Assembly (NCBI GenBank): GCA_023249475.1
Contig: JAHFCO010000004.1
Coordinates: 23,378-87,377 of the forward strand
DNA from: Bacillota bacterium
GTDB lineage: Bacteria; Bacillota_I; Bacilli_A; Erysipelotrichales; Erysipelotrichaceae
Length of the DNA stretch: 64,000 nucleotides
Direction: 5' to 3'
Part shown: positions 35,070 through 43,071 of the stretch, one piece after another
Layout: every line of letters starts with the position of its first letter
Position numbering within the stretch: the first letter of the stretch is position 1
The notes under the pieces: model-generated
The model's input: the letters and a program-made list of their open reading frames with translations, nothing else
Databases searched by the model: none
Told to the model about the DNA's origin: nothing
Translations under genes and position numbers: made by a program

Positions 35070-36869
35070 TTATAGCAGATCCAGTCTCTTCAATGTTGCT
35101 TCGGTCGGGAAGGCATCGACCCATCCGCGGACTTCGTAGTACTGCGGCAAGGTGATGTTCAACTTGCTGACTTCGCCTTTGGACGGACCACTGGGAATCG
35201 GTTCATTCAAAATGCGTTTCGGTAAGGTATCGTCCCCGGCGACCATGCCGGCTTCCTTATTGAACAGACGTTCGATGTTGTAGATGCGTTCTCCAACCTT
35301 CAAAACGCCTTCCACGTCGTAGTTCGTTCCCGTCGCCGCGTTCAACAATCCCGCATAATCCGGAGCGCCGAGGGCGAAGGAGGTGAACAGACACATCCCG
35401 CTGGAGTCGATGACCGCGGTCAAGTCTTGGAAAATCTTGGTCCACGTGGCTTTCCCTTCGGTCGCCAAACGGTTCAGAGGTTCAGGCAAGCCGAGGACTT
35501 CGGGCGAAATCATATAGCCGCGTACGTGGCAACCGCCGCGATTGCTGGTGGCATAGGTGATCCCGATGCCTTGGATACCGCGTGCATCATACGCCGGCAT
35601 TTCTTGTTTCTTGACGCTCATCGAGAATTCGGGCACGCCGTAATGATCGCACAGGCGGTAGGATCCGCTCGCCATCAAACGACCCAGCTTGTTGTCGCCG
35701 TAGCCCATATGTTTCGTCCATTCGACGATCGCTTTCGCGCTTCCCCAAACCAAGGGGACGCCATCGCAATCTTCGTCTTTGAGATAGCCTTTTTGATAGA
35801 GTTCCATGGCGGCCGCGATGGTCGTCGGAGCACCGATGGCATCCAGACCCAATTCGTTGCACCAGTAGTTCGCTTCGTTGATGGCTTCGAGGTCTTCGAC
35901 ACCGCAGTTGGCGCCGTAGGCCCAGATCGGTTCGTATTCCGGACCGCCGACCGTCTTCCCGTTCAGGTTGATGACGCGTCCGCATCCGATCGGACAACGG
36001 TGGCAATAGCCCTGTTTCACAAGATACTTTTCTTTCAAGGTTTCACCGCTGGTCTTGTCCGCATCGGCGAAATAGGATTCCTGCCAGTTACGGGTCGGGA
36101 ACGAACCGATGTTGTTGACGATGTTGACCAATACCGCGGTCCCGTACGTCGGCAAGCCTTGTCCGGTGACGCCGTTTTCGCGGATCTTGCGTAGCGATTC
36201 GGTGACGACTTCACGGAGTTTTTCTTTATCGAACGGTTCGATGACGGTACGCGTTGAGGCACAGACGATGGCTTTCAGCATCTTGCTTCCCATGACGGCA
36301 CCGACGCCGCTGCGTCCCGCTGCACGGTCGGCTTCGTTCATGATGCAAGCCAATTCGAACAGTTGTTCGCCGGCCGGACCGATGTTGAGAACGGAAGCGT
36401 CTTTCCCGTGTTTTTCTTTCAAGATTTCTTCGACGACCGTGGATTCCTTGCCCCAGAGGTCTCCCGCCGGCAGCAATTCGACTTTATCGTCATGGATGCT
36501 CAGGTAAACCGGAGCGTCCGCTTTCCCTTCGACGATGACCGCGTCATAGCCCGCGTATTTCAAACGCGCGCCCCAGACGCCGCCCGAATTGGAACTTGCA
36601 ATCATCCCGGTCAGCGGGGATTTCGTCACGACCATGTATCTTCCTCCGGTCGGTACGTTGCATCCCGTCAAGGGACCGTTAATGAAAACCAACTTGTTGG
36701 CGGGTGACAGCGGGTCGACTTTCGCGACGCCTTCGTCATACAGGATCTTCGTCCCTAAGCCACGTCCCCCGATGAACTTTTTGGCCAAGGCTTCGTCGAG
36801 GATTTCGGTTTTGATGGATTTCTCCGTCAAGTTGACGCGTAACATCTTCAGATTGTAGGATGTTGTCAT
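35070..36869 (-). CDS. Tungsten-containing aldehyde:ferredoxin oxidoreductase
   Basis: The start at 36869 has the ribosome site AAAGGAGG and gives 599 residues, the family size. The N-terminal domain shows FIGGRGLGTKIL, GPLTGCNVPTGGRYMVVTKSPLTG and SNSGGVWGARLKYAG, which bind the bis-pterin cofactor. GYCHRCPIGCGR gives the CxxCxxxC of the 4Fe-4S cluster, with a fourth cysteine likely in SSGMCLFTSF; EYEPIWAYGANCG and CHVRGYM are also conserved. It oxidises aldehydes to acids, or the reverse, with ferredoxin in the cytoplasm. A cofactor riboswitch precedes it and a radical-SAM maturase and a MoaD-like carrier flank it. Inferred substrates are aldehydes from amino acid fermentation. Confidence 0.95.
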   Translation of the reverse strand: MTTSYNLKMLRVNLTEKSIKTEILDEALAKKFIGGRGLGTKILYDEGVAKVDPLSPANKLVFINGPLTGCNVPTGGRYMVVTKSPLTGMIASSNSGGVWGARLKYAGYDAVIVEGKADAPVYLSIHDDKVELLPAGDLWGKESTVVEEILKEKHGKDASVLNIGPAGEQLFELACIMNEADRAAGRSGVGAVMGSKMLKAIVCASTRTVIEPFDKEKLREVVTESLRKIRENGVTGQGLPTYGTAVLVNIVNNIGSFPTRNWQESYFADADKTSGETLKEKYLVKQGYCHRCPIGCGRVINLNGKTVGGPEYEPIWAYGANCGVEDLEAINEANYWCNELGLDAIGAPTTIAAAMELYQKGYLKDEDCDGVPLVWGSAKAIVEWTKHMGYGDNKLGRLMASGSYRLCDHYGVPEFSMSVKKQEMPAYDARGIQGIGITYATSNRGGCHVRGYMISPEVLGLPEPLNRLATEGKATWTKIFQDLTAVIDSSGMCLFTSFALGAPDYAGLLNAATGTNYDVEGVLKVGERIYNIERLFNKEAGMVAGDDTLPKRILNEPIPSGPSKGEVSKLNITLPQYYEVRGWVDAFPTEATLKRLDLL

Positions 36870-36896
36870 ACGTTCCTCCTTTAAGAACTTTTCAAA

Positions 36897-37043
36897 CAAA
36901 AAAACAAGGGTTGCGACCCTTGTAATGAACATTCTTGGGCCGCACAAAAATCATGCAGTCCCTTTCCAAGCGGGAGGCCGTTCCGTTTCCAGAACAACCC
37001 ATCGGTCGGTTTCCGTTTGAGGAAATGCGACTCGGAACTTATC
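36897..37043 (-). promoter_or_regulatory. Moco/Tuco riboswitch with terminator, controlling aor
   Basis: The minus-strand leader carries the conserved core of the molybdenum-cofactor RNA motif: TTCCGAGTC near the 5' end, then GGAAACGGAACGGCCTCCCG, and GGAAAGGGACTGCATG (about 36,955-36,990). Downstream, ACAAGGGT (36923-36916) pairs with ACCCTTGT (36911-36904) and is followed by TTTTTTT, an intrinsic terminator just before the ribosome site. Known: this RNA class senses Moco, and a form with a reduced stem senses the tungsten cofactor; a tungsten enzyme downstream favours the latter. The exact aptamer ends and the Moco/Tuco choice need covariance-model alignment. Confidence 0.82.
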
Positions 37044-37050
37044 TACTTCT

Positions 37051-37078
37051 ATTATAAGCGCTTTCAGGCGCTTGTGAA
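37051..37078 (-). promoter_or_regulatory. Promoter of the riboswitch-aor unit
   Basis: On the minus strand -35 TTCACA (37078-37073), 16-base spacer, -10 TATAAT (37056-37051). It starts transcription at about 37,044, exactly at the 5' edge of the riboswitch, so aor can be expressed apart from the upstream maturase genes. Confidence 0.78.
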
Positions 37079-37107
37079 TAGACGAATTATTGTTTTTCGA
37101 ATTTTTT

Positions 37108-37290
37108 TTATCCGCCGCATCCGCCTTCGATCAAGTGGATCAGGATCACATCGTAACCCAGGCTGGCGGCGATGTCACACGCCCGCTTCCCCTCATCGTT
37201 TCGTGCGTTGCGATCCGCACCTTCCGCCAATAATCTCTTGACGGATTCCAGGTCTTTTCGAAGCACCGCCTCCATCAATGGCGTGTTCAT
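37108..37290 (-). CDS. Single-module ankyrin-repeat protein ending in GGCGG
   Basis: The start at 37290 overlaps the radical-SAM stop by 4 bases (ATGA) and follows GGAGTGC, giving 60 residues. It consists of about one and a half ankyrin units: NTPLMEAVLRKDLESVKRLL, then EGADRNARNDEGKRACDIA, then a final helix ending IEGGCGG. Ankyrin repeats bind proteins, but a fold this short is unusual. Coupled translation with a tungsten-enzyme maturase and position just before the AOR unit suggest a role in AOR maturation; this is inference. It may instead be a remnant of a larger ankyrin protein. Confidence 0.75.
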   Translation of the reverse strand: MNTPLMEAVLRKDLESVKRLLAEGADRNARNDEGKRACDIAASLGYDVILIHLIEGGCGG

Positions 37291-38339
37291 ATGCACTCCA
37301 CGAACCCTCGTGTCCAGAGACAATCGGCACAGGACGGGTTTTGCCCTTTACAGTCGCATTGGGAATCGTTGATATAGTCGCAGGAATCCACCAGGTCGCA
37401 ATCGGGGCAGGACGGAAAGCGGTTGGCCAGGTTCTGCAATCGTAAATCGCGGTATTGCCGGGTGTCCCAGATTTCCTTCATCGTGTTTTGATTGACGTTG
37501 CCGTAATGATACGGATACACCTGCTTTCTGCGACCAAAGACATATTCTACGGAAGGATGGGCGAAACGATAGCAGGAGGAAACATTCCCGTCCGAATTGA
37601 TCGTCATCGTCCCGTCTTCGATGAAGACGCATTTACGCTCCGTCTTGAGTTCGATGTTGGGGAACTTGACCTGGAGTTGGTTGCTTAAACAAAGGTTCAA
37701 CCATTCGTTGCGTTTCTGCTTCATGCGCTGGTTATCGTGCAACGCATAGACGATCTTGTCCGCATCCTCCGCATTTTGGGGCAACAGATTGGACAAGACG
37801 AGTTTCATGAATCCGTGTTTGTGTAAAAGCGGGATCAAACCGGACACATCGTCGATATTGTATTCGCTCAACACCAGTTGGGCGATGAGGAACGGACGAT
37901 GCAATCCCAGTTCGGTGCGACGTTGGATGAGTTTTGAGACATTGTCGAACAATCGGGTGAGGTCGAAATTACGGATGACTTCGAACGTGCCGGGAAGCCC
38001 GTCGACGGAAATGATGACGCGCTCGAAACGCCTCGCCAAGGTATCGATCGTTTCATCGCTCCAGTAAAAGGCATTGGTCGTAATACTTAGGGTCACATCG
38101 GGTAAATCCTTAACGATCTGATTGAAGCGGGTATGGGTCGTCGGTTCCCCGATGCCACCCAAAACGATCTCTTCAAGGTCCGGATTGGCATGCAAGTCGC
38201 GCAAACATCGCTCCAAGGTTTCCGGACTCATTTCATGCAGTTCCCCACCCCAATTCTGACGAAAACAACTGATGCAATTCAGATTGCACCGTTGCGTCAA
38301 TTCAAGGTAGACTTTACGTAACGTTAGTTTTTCAAGCAC
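37287..38339 (-). CDS. Radical-SAM/SPASM maturase of tungsten cofactor oxidoreductase
   Basis: A GTG start at 38339 preceded by TTGAGGTG is preferred, because the upstream ATG at 38363 overlaps the promoter -10. The 350-residue protein has the radical-SAM cluster motif LTQRCNLNCISCFRQNW, VLGGIGEPTTH, and a C-terminal cysteine-rich SPASM-type region (CPDCDLVDSC, CDCKGQNPSCADC) for extra 4Fe-4S clusters. Its sequence and location next to a tungsten AOR agree with the described radical-SAM maturase family that accompanies tungsten oxidoreductases; the reaction it performs is not known. It starts the operon with its own promoter. Confidence 0.9.
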   Translation of the reverse strand: MLEKLTLRKVYLELTQRCNLNCISCFRQNWGGELHEMSPETLERCLRDLHANPDLEEIVLGGIGEPTTHTRFNQIVKDLPDVTLSITTNAFYWSDETIDTLARRFERVIISVDGLPGTFEVIRNFDLTRLFDNVSKLIQRRTELGLHRPFLIAQLVLSEYNIDDVSGLIPLLHKHGFMKLVLSNLLPQNAEDADKIVYALHDNQRMKQKRNEWLNLCLSNQLQVKFPNIELKTERKCVFIEDGTMTINSDGNVSSCYRFAHPSVEYVFGRRKQVYPYHYGNVNQNTMKEIWDTRQYRDLRLQNLANRFPSCPDCDLVDSCDYINDSQCDCKGQNPSCADCLWTRGFVECI

Positions 38340-38361
38340 GGTATTCACCTCAAGCGCTTTC

Positions 38362-38390
38362 ATTGTACCATAGTTGTAGTTTGATCACAA
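38362..38390 (-). promoter_or_regulatory. Promoter of the radical-SAM maturase gene
   Basis: On the minus strand -35 TTGTGA (38390-38385), 17-base spacer, -10 TACAAT (38367-38362). Confidence 0.78.
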
Positions 38391-38435
38391 AATCGAATTG
38401 TTTCAGGATTGGACAGACTTGATTTGTTTCTTTCG

Positions 38436-38464
38436 TTGATTCAAACGCTTAAAAATGATACAAT
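38436..38464 (+). promoter_or_regulatory. Promoter of the ArsB/SLC13-type transporter gene
   Basis: -35 TTGATT (38436-38441), 17-base spacer, -10 TACAAT (38459-38464). It is divergent from the maturase promoter with about 45 bases between the two -35 elements. Confidence 0.78.
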
Positions 38465-38496
38465 TGCACGGAAATCAAATGATATGAGAGGATTCC

Positions 38497-39774
38497 ATGA
38501 TGAAAGAAATCGCTTTAGGCCTATTTGCCATAACTTACGTCTGTTTATTGATGTTTCCGAAACGCCGATCCTACATCGCTTTGGCTTCGGCCGTCGTCTT
38601 TGTATTGATCGGAATCTTACCGACCGGAGACATTTTGACCGCGATCGACTGGAACGTCATTCTGATGATCGGCGGTACCATGGGGATCGTATCGCTCTTC
38701 ATCGAGTCCAAGATGCCATCCCTTCTGGCCGACATCATTCTCGACAAGATGCCCAACGTGAAATGGGCTGTGATCGCATTGGCCTTATTCGCGGGGATCG
38801 TCTCCGCCTTCATCGACAATGTGGCGACCGTATTGATGGTCGCTCCCGTCGCCGTCGACATCGCGAAGAAACTGAAGATTTCCCCGGTGAACGCGATTAT
38901 CGCGATCGCCGTATCCTCCAACCTGCAAGGGGCCGCGACCTTGGTCGGCGATACCACGTCGATCCTTCTTGGCGGCGCAGCGGGTATGAATTTCATGGAT
39001 TTCTTCTTCTACCAAGGAAGAATCGGGATTTTCTGGGTCGTACAAGCCGGTGCGATCATCTCCGCTTTTATCCTGTTGTGGTTGTTCCGAAAAGACAAAC
39101 AACCGATCCATTTGACGGAAAAAACGATCGTGAAGGATTACTTCCCGACGATTCTGCTGTCTTCGATGGTATTGTTGCTGATCGTGGTCTCGTTTGTCCC
39201 TGAATCCAACAAGCTTCCTGAAACCAACGGTTTGATCTGCGTCGCCTTGATGGTCGTCGGATTGATCCGTGAAGGATTGTTCAAAAAGAACCCTTCCCGG
39301 GTCGTCAGCACTTTCCTTGAAATCGACGTCCAGACCATCCTGTTGCTCGCCAGTTTATTCGTCATCATCGGCGGCATCAAGGAAGTCGGCATCATCGACG
39401 ATATCTCGAAACTCTTCGTATCGTTCGCGGGGGATAATCTCTTCGCCATCTATACCTTGATCGTCTTCGCTTCGGTCATCATCTCCGCCTTCATCGACAA
39501 TATCCCTTATGTCGCCACGATGCTTCCCGTCGTCGCCTCCATCGCCCTGCAGCTGAACGTCGACCCGACCATCCTCTACTTCGGCTTGTTGATCGGTGCG
39601 ACCTTGGGTGGAAACATGACGCCGATCGGCGCTTCCGCGAACATCGCCGGCTTGGGGATCTTGCGTAAAGAAGGCTATGAAGTCAGCAGCGGAACCTTCA
39701 TGAAGATCGGCATCCCCTTTACGTTAGCCGCCGTCCTTACCGGTTATGTATTGATTTGGTTCATCTGGATGTAG
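38497..39774 (+). CDS. ArsB/NhaD/SLC13-superfamily ion transporter
   Basis: The 425-residue protein has about 11 membrane helices and two inverted repeats typical of the ion transporter superfamily: SAFIDNVATVLMVAPVA with LVGDTTSILLGGA in the first half, and SAFIDNIPYVATMLPVV with ATLGGNMTPIGASANI in the second. Members include arsenite, citrate, dicarboxylate and sodium/proton carriers, and sequence alone does not decide. The ribosome site is GAGAGGA. Its stop codon directly abuts the stop of the convergent YkvA gene, with no base between. Confidence 0.9.
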   Translation: MMKEIALGLFAITYVCLLMFPKRRSYIALASAVVFVLIGILPTGDILTAIDWNVILMIGGTMGIVSLFIESKMPSLLADIILDKMPNVKWAVIALALFAGIVSAFIDNVATVLMVAPVAVDIAKKLKISPVNAIIAIAVSSNLQGAATLVGDTTSILLGGAAGMNFMDFFFYQGRIGIFWVVQAGAIISAFILLWLFRKDKQPIHLTEKTIVKDYFPTILLSSMVLLLIVVSFVPESNKLPETNGLICVALMVVGLIREGLFKKNPSRVVSTFLEIDVQTILLLASLFVIIGGIKEVGIIDDISKLFVSFAGDNLFAIYTLIVFASVIISAFIDNIPYVATMLPVVASIALQLNVDPTILYFGLLIGATLGGNMTPIGASANIAGLGILRKEGYEVSSGTFMKIGIPFTLAAVLTGYVLIWFIWM

Positions 39775-40122
39775 TCAGTCGACGATTCTATAAATCAACA
39801 TCAACACCCCAAGATATAGCAGACCGATCAAAAGCAACCCGATCCATCCAAGGTTCGGGTTTTTTATCGCTTCTTCGTCCGCATGAACAAGACATTCATC
39901 CCACACCCCTTTCGGTAATGTCTTGATCGTCAATGCGATGCCGATCGGTAAGATCAAGAGATCGTCGAGATATCCGATGACCGGGATGAAGTCGGGGATC
40001 AGATCGATCGGCGACAAGGCATAACCCAATACAAGGACGGGGATGATTTTGTAGATCCAATGGACTTCTTTGTTTCGATAGAGAATCGTCAAGGCATGTA
40101 ACTGACGCTTCAGTTTCTTCAT
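39775..40122 (-). CDS. YkvA family (DUF1232) membrane protein
   Basis: The 115-residue protein has the DUF1232 signature VLVLGYALSPIDLIPDFIPVIGYLDDLLILP, here in one helix-turn-helix membrane segment, preceded by a basic N-terminus and followed by a second hydrophobic helix at the C-terminus (about 92-112). The function of the family is unknown. It overlaps the RocB-like gene by 4 bases (ATGA). Confidence 0.9.
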   Translation of the reverse strand: MKKLKRQLHALTILYRNKEVHWIYKIIPVLVLGYALSPIDLIPDFIPVIGYLDDLLILPIGIALTIKTLPKGVWDECLVHADEEAIKNPNLGWIGLLLIGLLYLGVLMLIYRIVD

Positions 40123-41717
40123 GTTCTTTCACCAAGCAACTTGATCATCAAAATGAAATAAGGCAACGCCTTGTCGAACGAGTACTTCAGATCGATCCGT
40201 TCGCTGACTTTATGGGCGTCTTTCCCGTTGGGTCCAAGATTCAAGAACGGGATGTCCAGTCGGCTCAACGCTTCAAGGGGCAAGTCATAGATCGCATTGA
40301 ATCCCGCGAACCAATCGCCGAGTTGTTTCGGATCCACATCCCCTTCCAAACCGAGGTAGGACATATCGCTTAAGCCTTGATAGACCGGATCGACCGTGAA
40401 GGTCGTTTGATTCGCGACTTGCTTGATGAACTTAGTCGTACTTTGAACGATTCTTTCCTGGGTCGCATTCTTTGTGCGATGAGGATAGTACGGAGGGGCG
40501 AAGAACGGGACCACGAGGATATCATCCGAGGCGAGGGCATCGAGGCTACGTTTCACCAAATCGACCGCCCGCTCCCTTACGTCCTGGATCTTGTCGTCCG
40601 CTTTCAGACTCACATTCAGTTCGTTAAGCCGTTTGGTCAATTCAGGATAAGCAAGAACGGTGATGACGGGTGAAATCCGGTTGATTTTCTTGCCGATGAT
40701 TTGTTCGATTTGCTGATGGCGTTCAAGGAACTGGGTTAGCGCTTCGTCGCAGGCAATTTCGATTTCATGGATGAAACGATCCATGACTTGAAGCGGGGAT
40801 GACGTCAGCGTCATCACATTGAAGTAAGCGTAAGAGAAGATCGGGGTTTGAACGGTGTAGTTCGATTTTAGGTCGGCTTGTTTCAAACAGACCGGGACCG
40901 GGGTCGATGCTTTGCCTAAAACGTCGCTGAAAACGGGATTCAATTCCATTCTATTGACCACGTTGGACACGATGAGGTTGGGGTTGAAACCGAAGAACGG
41001 CTCTCCGACATGGGTTTCCTTCCCTCGTACGACAAGACATGGCAGACATTTCCCGGCACATCCCGTATGGATGCGGAATTGGTTCTCCGGTCGGTCGGAA
41101 GCGATGTCGGGTTCGCTGACCAAACAGGCGATGAACGTCAGCCCTGCTTCTTGCATGGTCACCAGTTCTTTCACCGCTTCCAGCATCCCCCGTGAATTCA
41201 CTTCTTCATCGGGCGTACTGACCAACAAGAGGTTCGTTTTCAACTCGTCGGGATGATCGTGGAAATGTCGAAGCGCTTCGATCCCGGCCGATAAACCCCA
41301 TTTCATGTCCGCACTCCCGCGTCCGAAAAGATAATCGCCCGAATCCAAATCCATTTTCGCTTCGATGCTTAATCGACTTGGATTTTCTTTAAGTCGTCGC
41401 GTGAGTTCGATGGGATCAAAAGCCATCTCCGCCAATTCGCCGTAGTCCTCGATCCCGACCGTGTCGTAATGGCTCAGCAGAATGAGCGTCTCAGGTGTCG
41501 GAAAGTTGCACTTCATCAAAGCGAAGACGCATGAACCCTCTCCCTTGCCGAGTTTCACGGGTACTTTCCATACAGCCCCGGGATGTTCATTGAAGTAACC
41601 GATATTTTGAATCTCTTGATACAGGAAATCCCCGAAGGTGATTTCCCCTTCGGTTTCGCTGATGCTTTGCATATTGACGAGACGTAGATATTGTTCGATC
41701 GCGCGTTGTTTGTCCAT
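40119..41717 (-). CDS. RocB-like M20 family peptidase
   Basis: The start at 41717 is placed 6 bases after GGAG; the upstream GTG is too close to it. The 532-residue protein is a zinc peptidase of the M20 family with LLSHYDTVGIED (metal histidine), FGRGSADMKWGLSAGIEAL, VSTPDEEVNSRGM and VSEPDIA, and a long insertion typical of RocB-like proteins (about 540 residues, compared with 380-450 for most M20 enzymes). The end YQGLSDMSYLG and LGPNGKDAHKVSERID completes the active site. RocB of Bacillus is tied to arginine use, but its reaction is not proved. It has its own start after the terminator of the VOR operon. Confidence 0.9.
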   Translation of the reverse strand: MDKQRAIEQYLRLVNMQSISETEGEITFGDFLYQEIQNIGYFNEHPGAVWKVPVKLGKGEGSCVFALMKCNFPTPETLILLSHYDTVGIEDYGELAEMAFDPIELTRRLKENPSRLSIEAKMDLDSGDYLFGRGSADMKWGLSAGIEALRHFHDHPDELKTNLLLVSTPDEEVNSRGMLEAVKELVTMQEAGLTFIACLVSEPDIASDRPENQFRIHTGCAGKCLPCLVVRGKETHVGEPFFGFNPNLIVSNVVNRMELNPVFSDVLGKASTPVPVCLKQADLKSNYTVQTPIFSYAYFNVMTLTSSPLQVMDRFIHEIEIACDEALTQFLERHQQIEQIIGKKINRISPVITVLAYPELTKRLNELNVSLKADDKIQDVRERAVDLVKRSLDALASDDILVVPFFAPPYYPHRTKNATQERIVQSTTKFIKQVANQTTFTVDPVYQGLSDMSYLGLEGDVDPKQLGDWFAGFNAIYDLPLEALSRLDIPFLNLGPNGKDAHKVSERIDLKYSFDKALPYFILMIKLLGERT

Positions 41718-41762
41718 GTTGTTCTCCACAGTATAAGACTAGTATACTTCCTGTCGACGCAA

Positions 41763-41787
41763 TAGAAAACCCCGGAATGCCGGGGTT
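41763..41787 (-). terminator. Terminator of the leucine dehydrogenase-VOR operon
   Basis: On the minus strand AACCCCGG (41787-41780) pairs with CCGGGGTT (41775-41768), followed by TTCTATT. The stop codon of the gamma-subunit gene lies in the first arm. Confidence 0.82.
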
Positions 41788-42325
41788 AGTGTTTACTGTA
41801 TCCGAATTCGAACGCCTGAAGGTTGGCCTCGTTGAGTTCGGGTTTCTTCCCCCCGAACTTCTCCAAGATGACGTCCTTGGCGTCTTCTTTTGAAAAGACA
41901 TCCATCGCATAGATCAAGGCGCCGAAGGCGACCATGTTCTGCGACTTCATCGCGCCGGCTTCTTCCGCCAACCCCGGGAAATCGCAGGCGATGACCTTCA
42001 CATCGGTTCGGGATAAGGGGTGGTCGATCATCGCCTTATTGACGATGACCGTTCCGCCGGGGGCGACTTTCGCGAGGAACTTGTCCAGCGAAGGACCGTT
42101 CATCGCAAGCAGATGCGTGATCCCGCTGGCGATGATGGGGGCGGCGATCGGTTGATCGTCCACGACGACGTGGCAATTCGCGGTCCCGCCGCGCATTTCG
42201 GGTCCGTAGGATGGCATCCAGCTGACTTCCTTGTTGTTTTTCATCGCAAGCAGCGCGACCATCTGACCGACGGACAAGACGCCCTGTCCGCCAAACCCCG
42301 CGCAGACCAACTTGATCGGTTTCAT
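41786..42325 (-). CDS. 2-oxoacid:ferredoxin oxidoreductase gamma subunit
   Basis: The start at 42325 overlaps the beta gene by 4 bases (ATGA) and follows AAGGGGG, giving 179 residues. It has the gamma-subunit signatures LVCAGFGGQGVLSVGQMVA, SWMPSYGPEMRGGTANCHV and LLAMNGPSLDKF. It completes the VOR-type complex that decarboxylates branched-chain 2-oxoacids to acyl-CoA with reduction of ferredoxin. It is the last gene of the operon. Confidence 0.94.
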   Translation of the reverse strand: MKPIKLVCAGFGGQGVLSVGQMVALLAMKNNKEVSWMPSYGPEMRGGTANCHVVVDDQPIAAPIIASGITHLLAMNGPSLDKFLAKVAPGGTVIVNKAMIDHPLSRTDVKVIACDFPGLAEEAGAMKSQNMVAFGALIYAMDVFSKEDAKDVILEKFGGKKPELNEANLQAFEFGYSKH

Positions 42326-43071
42326 TGGTTGGCCCCCTTGTCTTTGTAGACACCCAAGGGATAATACGGGATCATGTCGTTCTTGATTTGTTTCAAGGCA
42401 TCCAACGGCGTGACGCCCCACCCGACGTTGCAGGTGGAGAGGACTTCGATCATCGAGAACCCTTTTTTGTCTTTTTGGGCTTGGAAGGCTTTTTTGATGG
42501 CGGTTTTCGCCTTGCGAACGCTGACCGGGTCGATGACCGTCACGCGTTCGATATAGTAGCTTCCCGGTATCGTCGACAACATTTCCGACATCCGGATCGG
42601 TTCGCCTTGCAGCGTCGTATCCCGTCCGAAGGGCGACGTGGTGGTCACGTGTCCCGGAAGGGTGGTCGGAGCCATTTGTCCGCCGGTCATGCCATAGATC
42701 GCATTGTTGACGAAGATGACGGTGATGTTTTCACTGCGATGGGCCGCATGGACGATTTCGGCGGCGCCGATGGAAGCCATGTCCCCGTCGCCTTGATAGG
42801 TGAAGACGGTTTTATCCGGATGCGTGCGTTTGACCCCGGTCGCCACGGCCGGTGCACGACCATGCGCGGCTTGGATCATGTCGCAGTTGAAGAATTCGTA
42901 ACTCATGACCGAACAGCCGACCGATGCGATCCCGACCGCCGTGTCCAGCAGTTCGAGTTCTTCCAGGACTTCGGCGACCAAACGATGGATGATGCCGTGG
43001 GTGCAACCCGGGCAATACGTGAACGGGACGTCGGTCAAGCCGCGTGTTTTCTTAAAAACCGTCGTTGTCAT
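42322..43071 (-). CDS. 2-oxoacid:ferredoxin oxidoreductase beta subunit (TPP-binding)
   Basis: The 249-residue protein has a thiamine-diphosphate motif (TYQGDGDMASIGAAEI to NNAIYGMTGGQMAPTT) and an FTYCPGCTHGIIHRL region near the N-terminus, with further cysteines in SVGCSVMSYEFFNC. These are features of VOR/KOR-type beta subunits. It overlaps both the alpha gene (4 bases) and the gamma gene (4 bases). The active site forms between alpha and beta. Confidence 0.94.
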   Translation of the reverse strand: MTTTVFKKTRGLTDVPFTYCPGCTHGIIHRLVAEVLEELELLDTAVGIASVGCSVMSYEFFNCDMIQAAHGRAPAVATGVKRTHPDKTVFTYQGDGDMASIGAAEIVHAAHRSENITVIFVNNAIYGMTGGQMAPTTLPGHVTTTSPFGRDTTLQGEPIRMSEMLSTIPGSYYIERVTVIDPVSVRKAKTAIKKAFQAQKDKKGFSMIEVLSTCNVGWGVTPLDALKQIKNDMIPYYPLGVYKDKGANQ

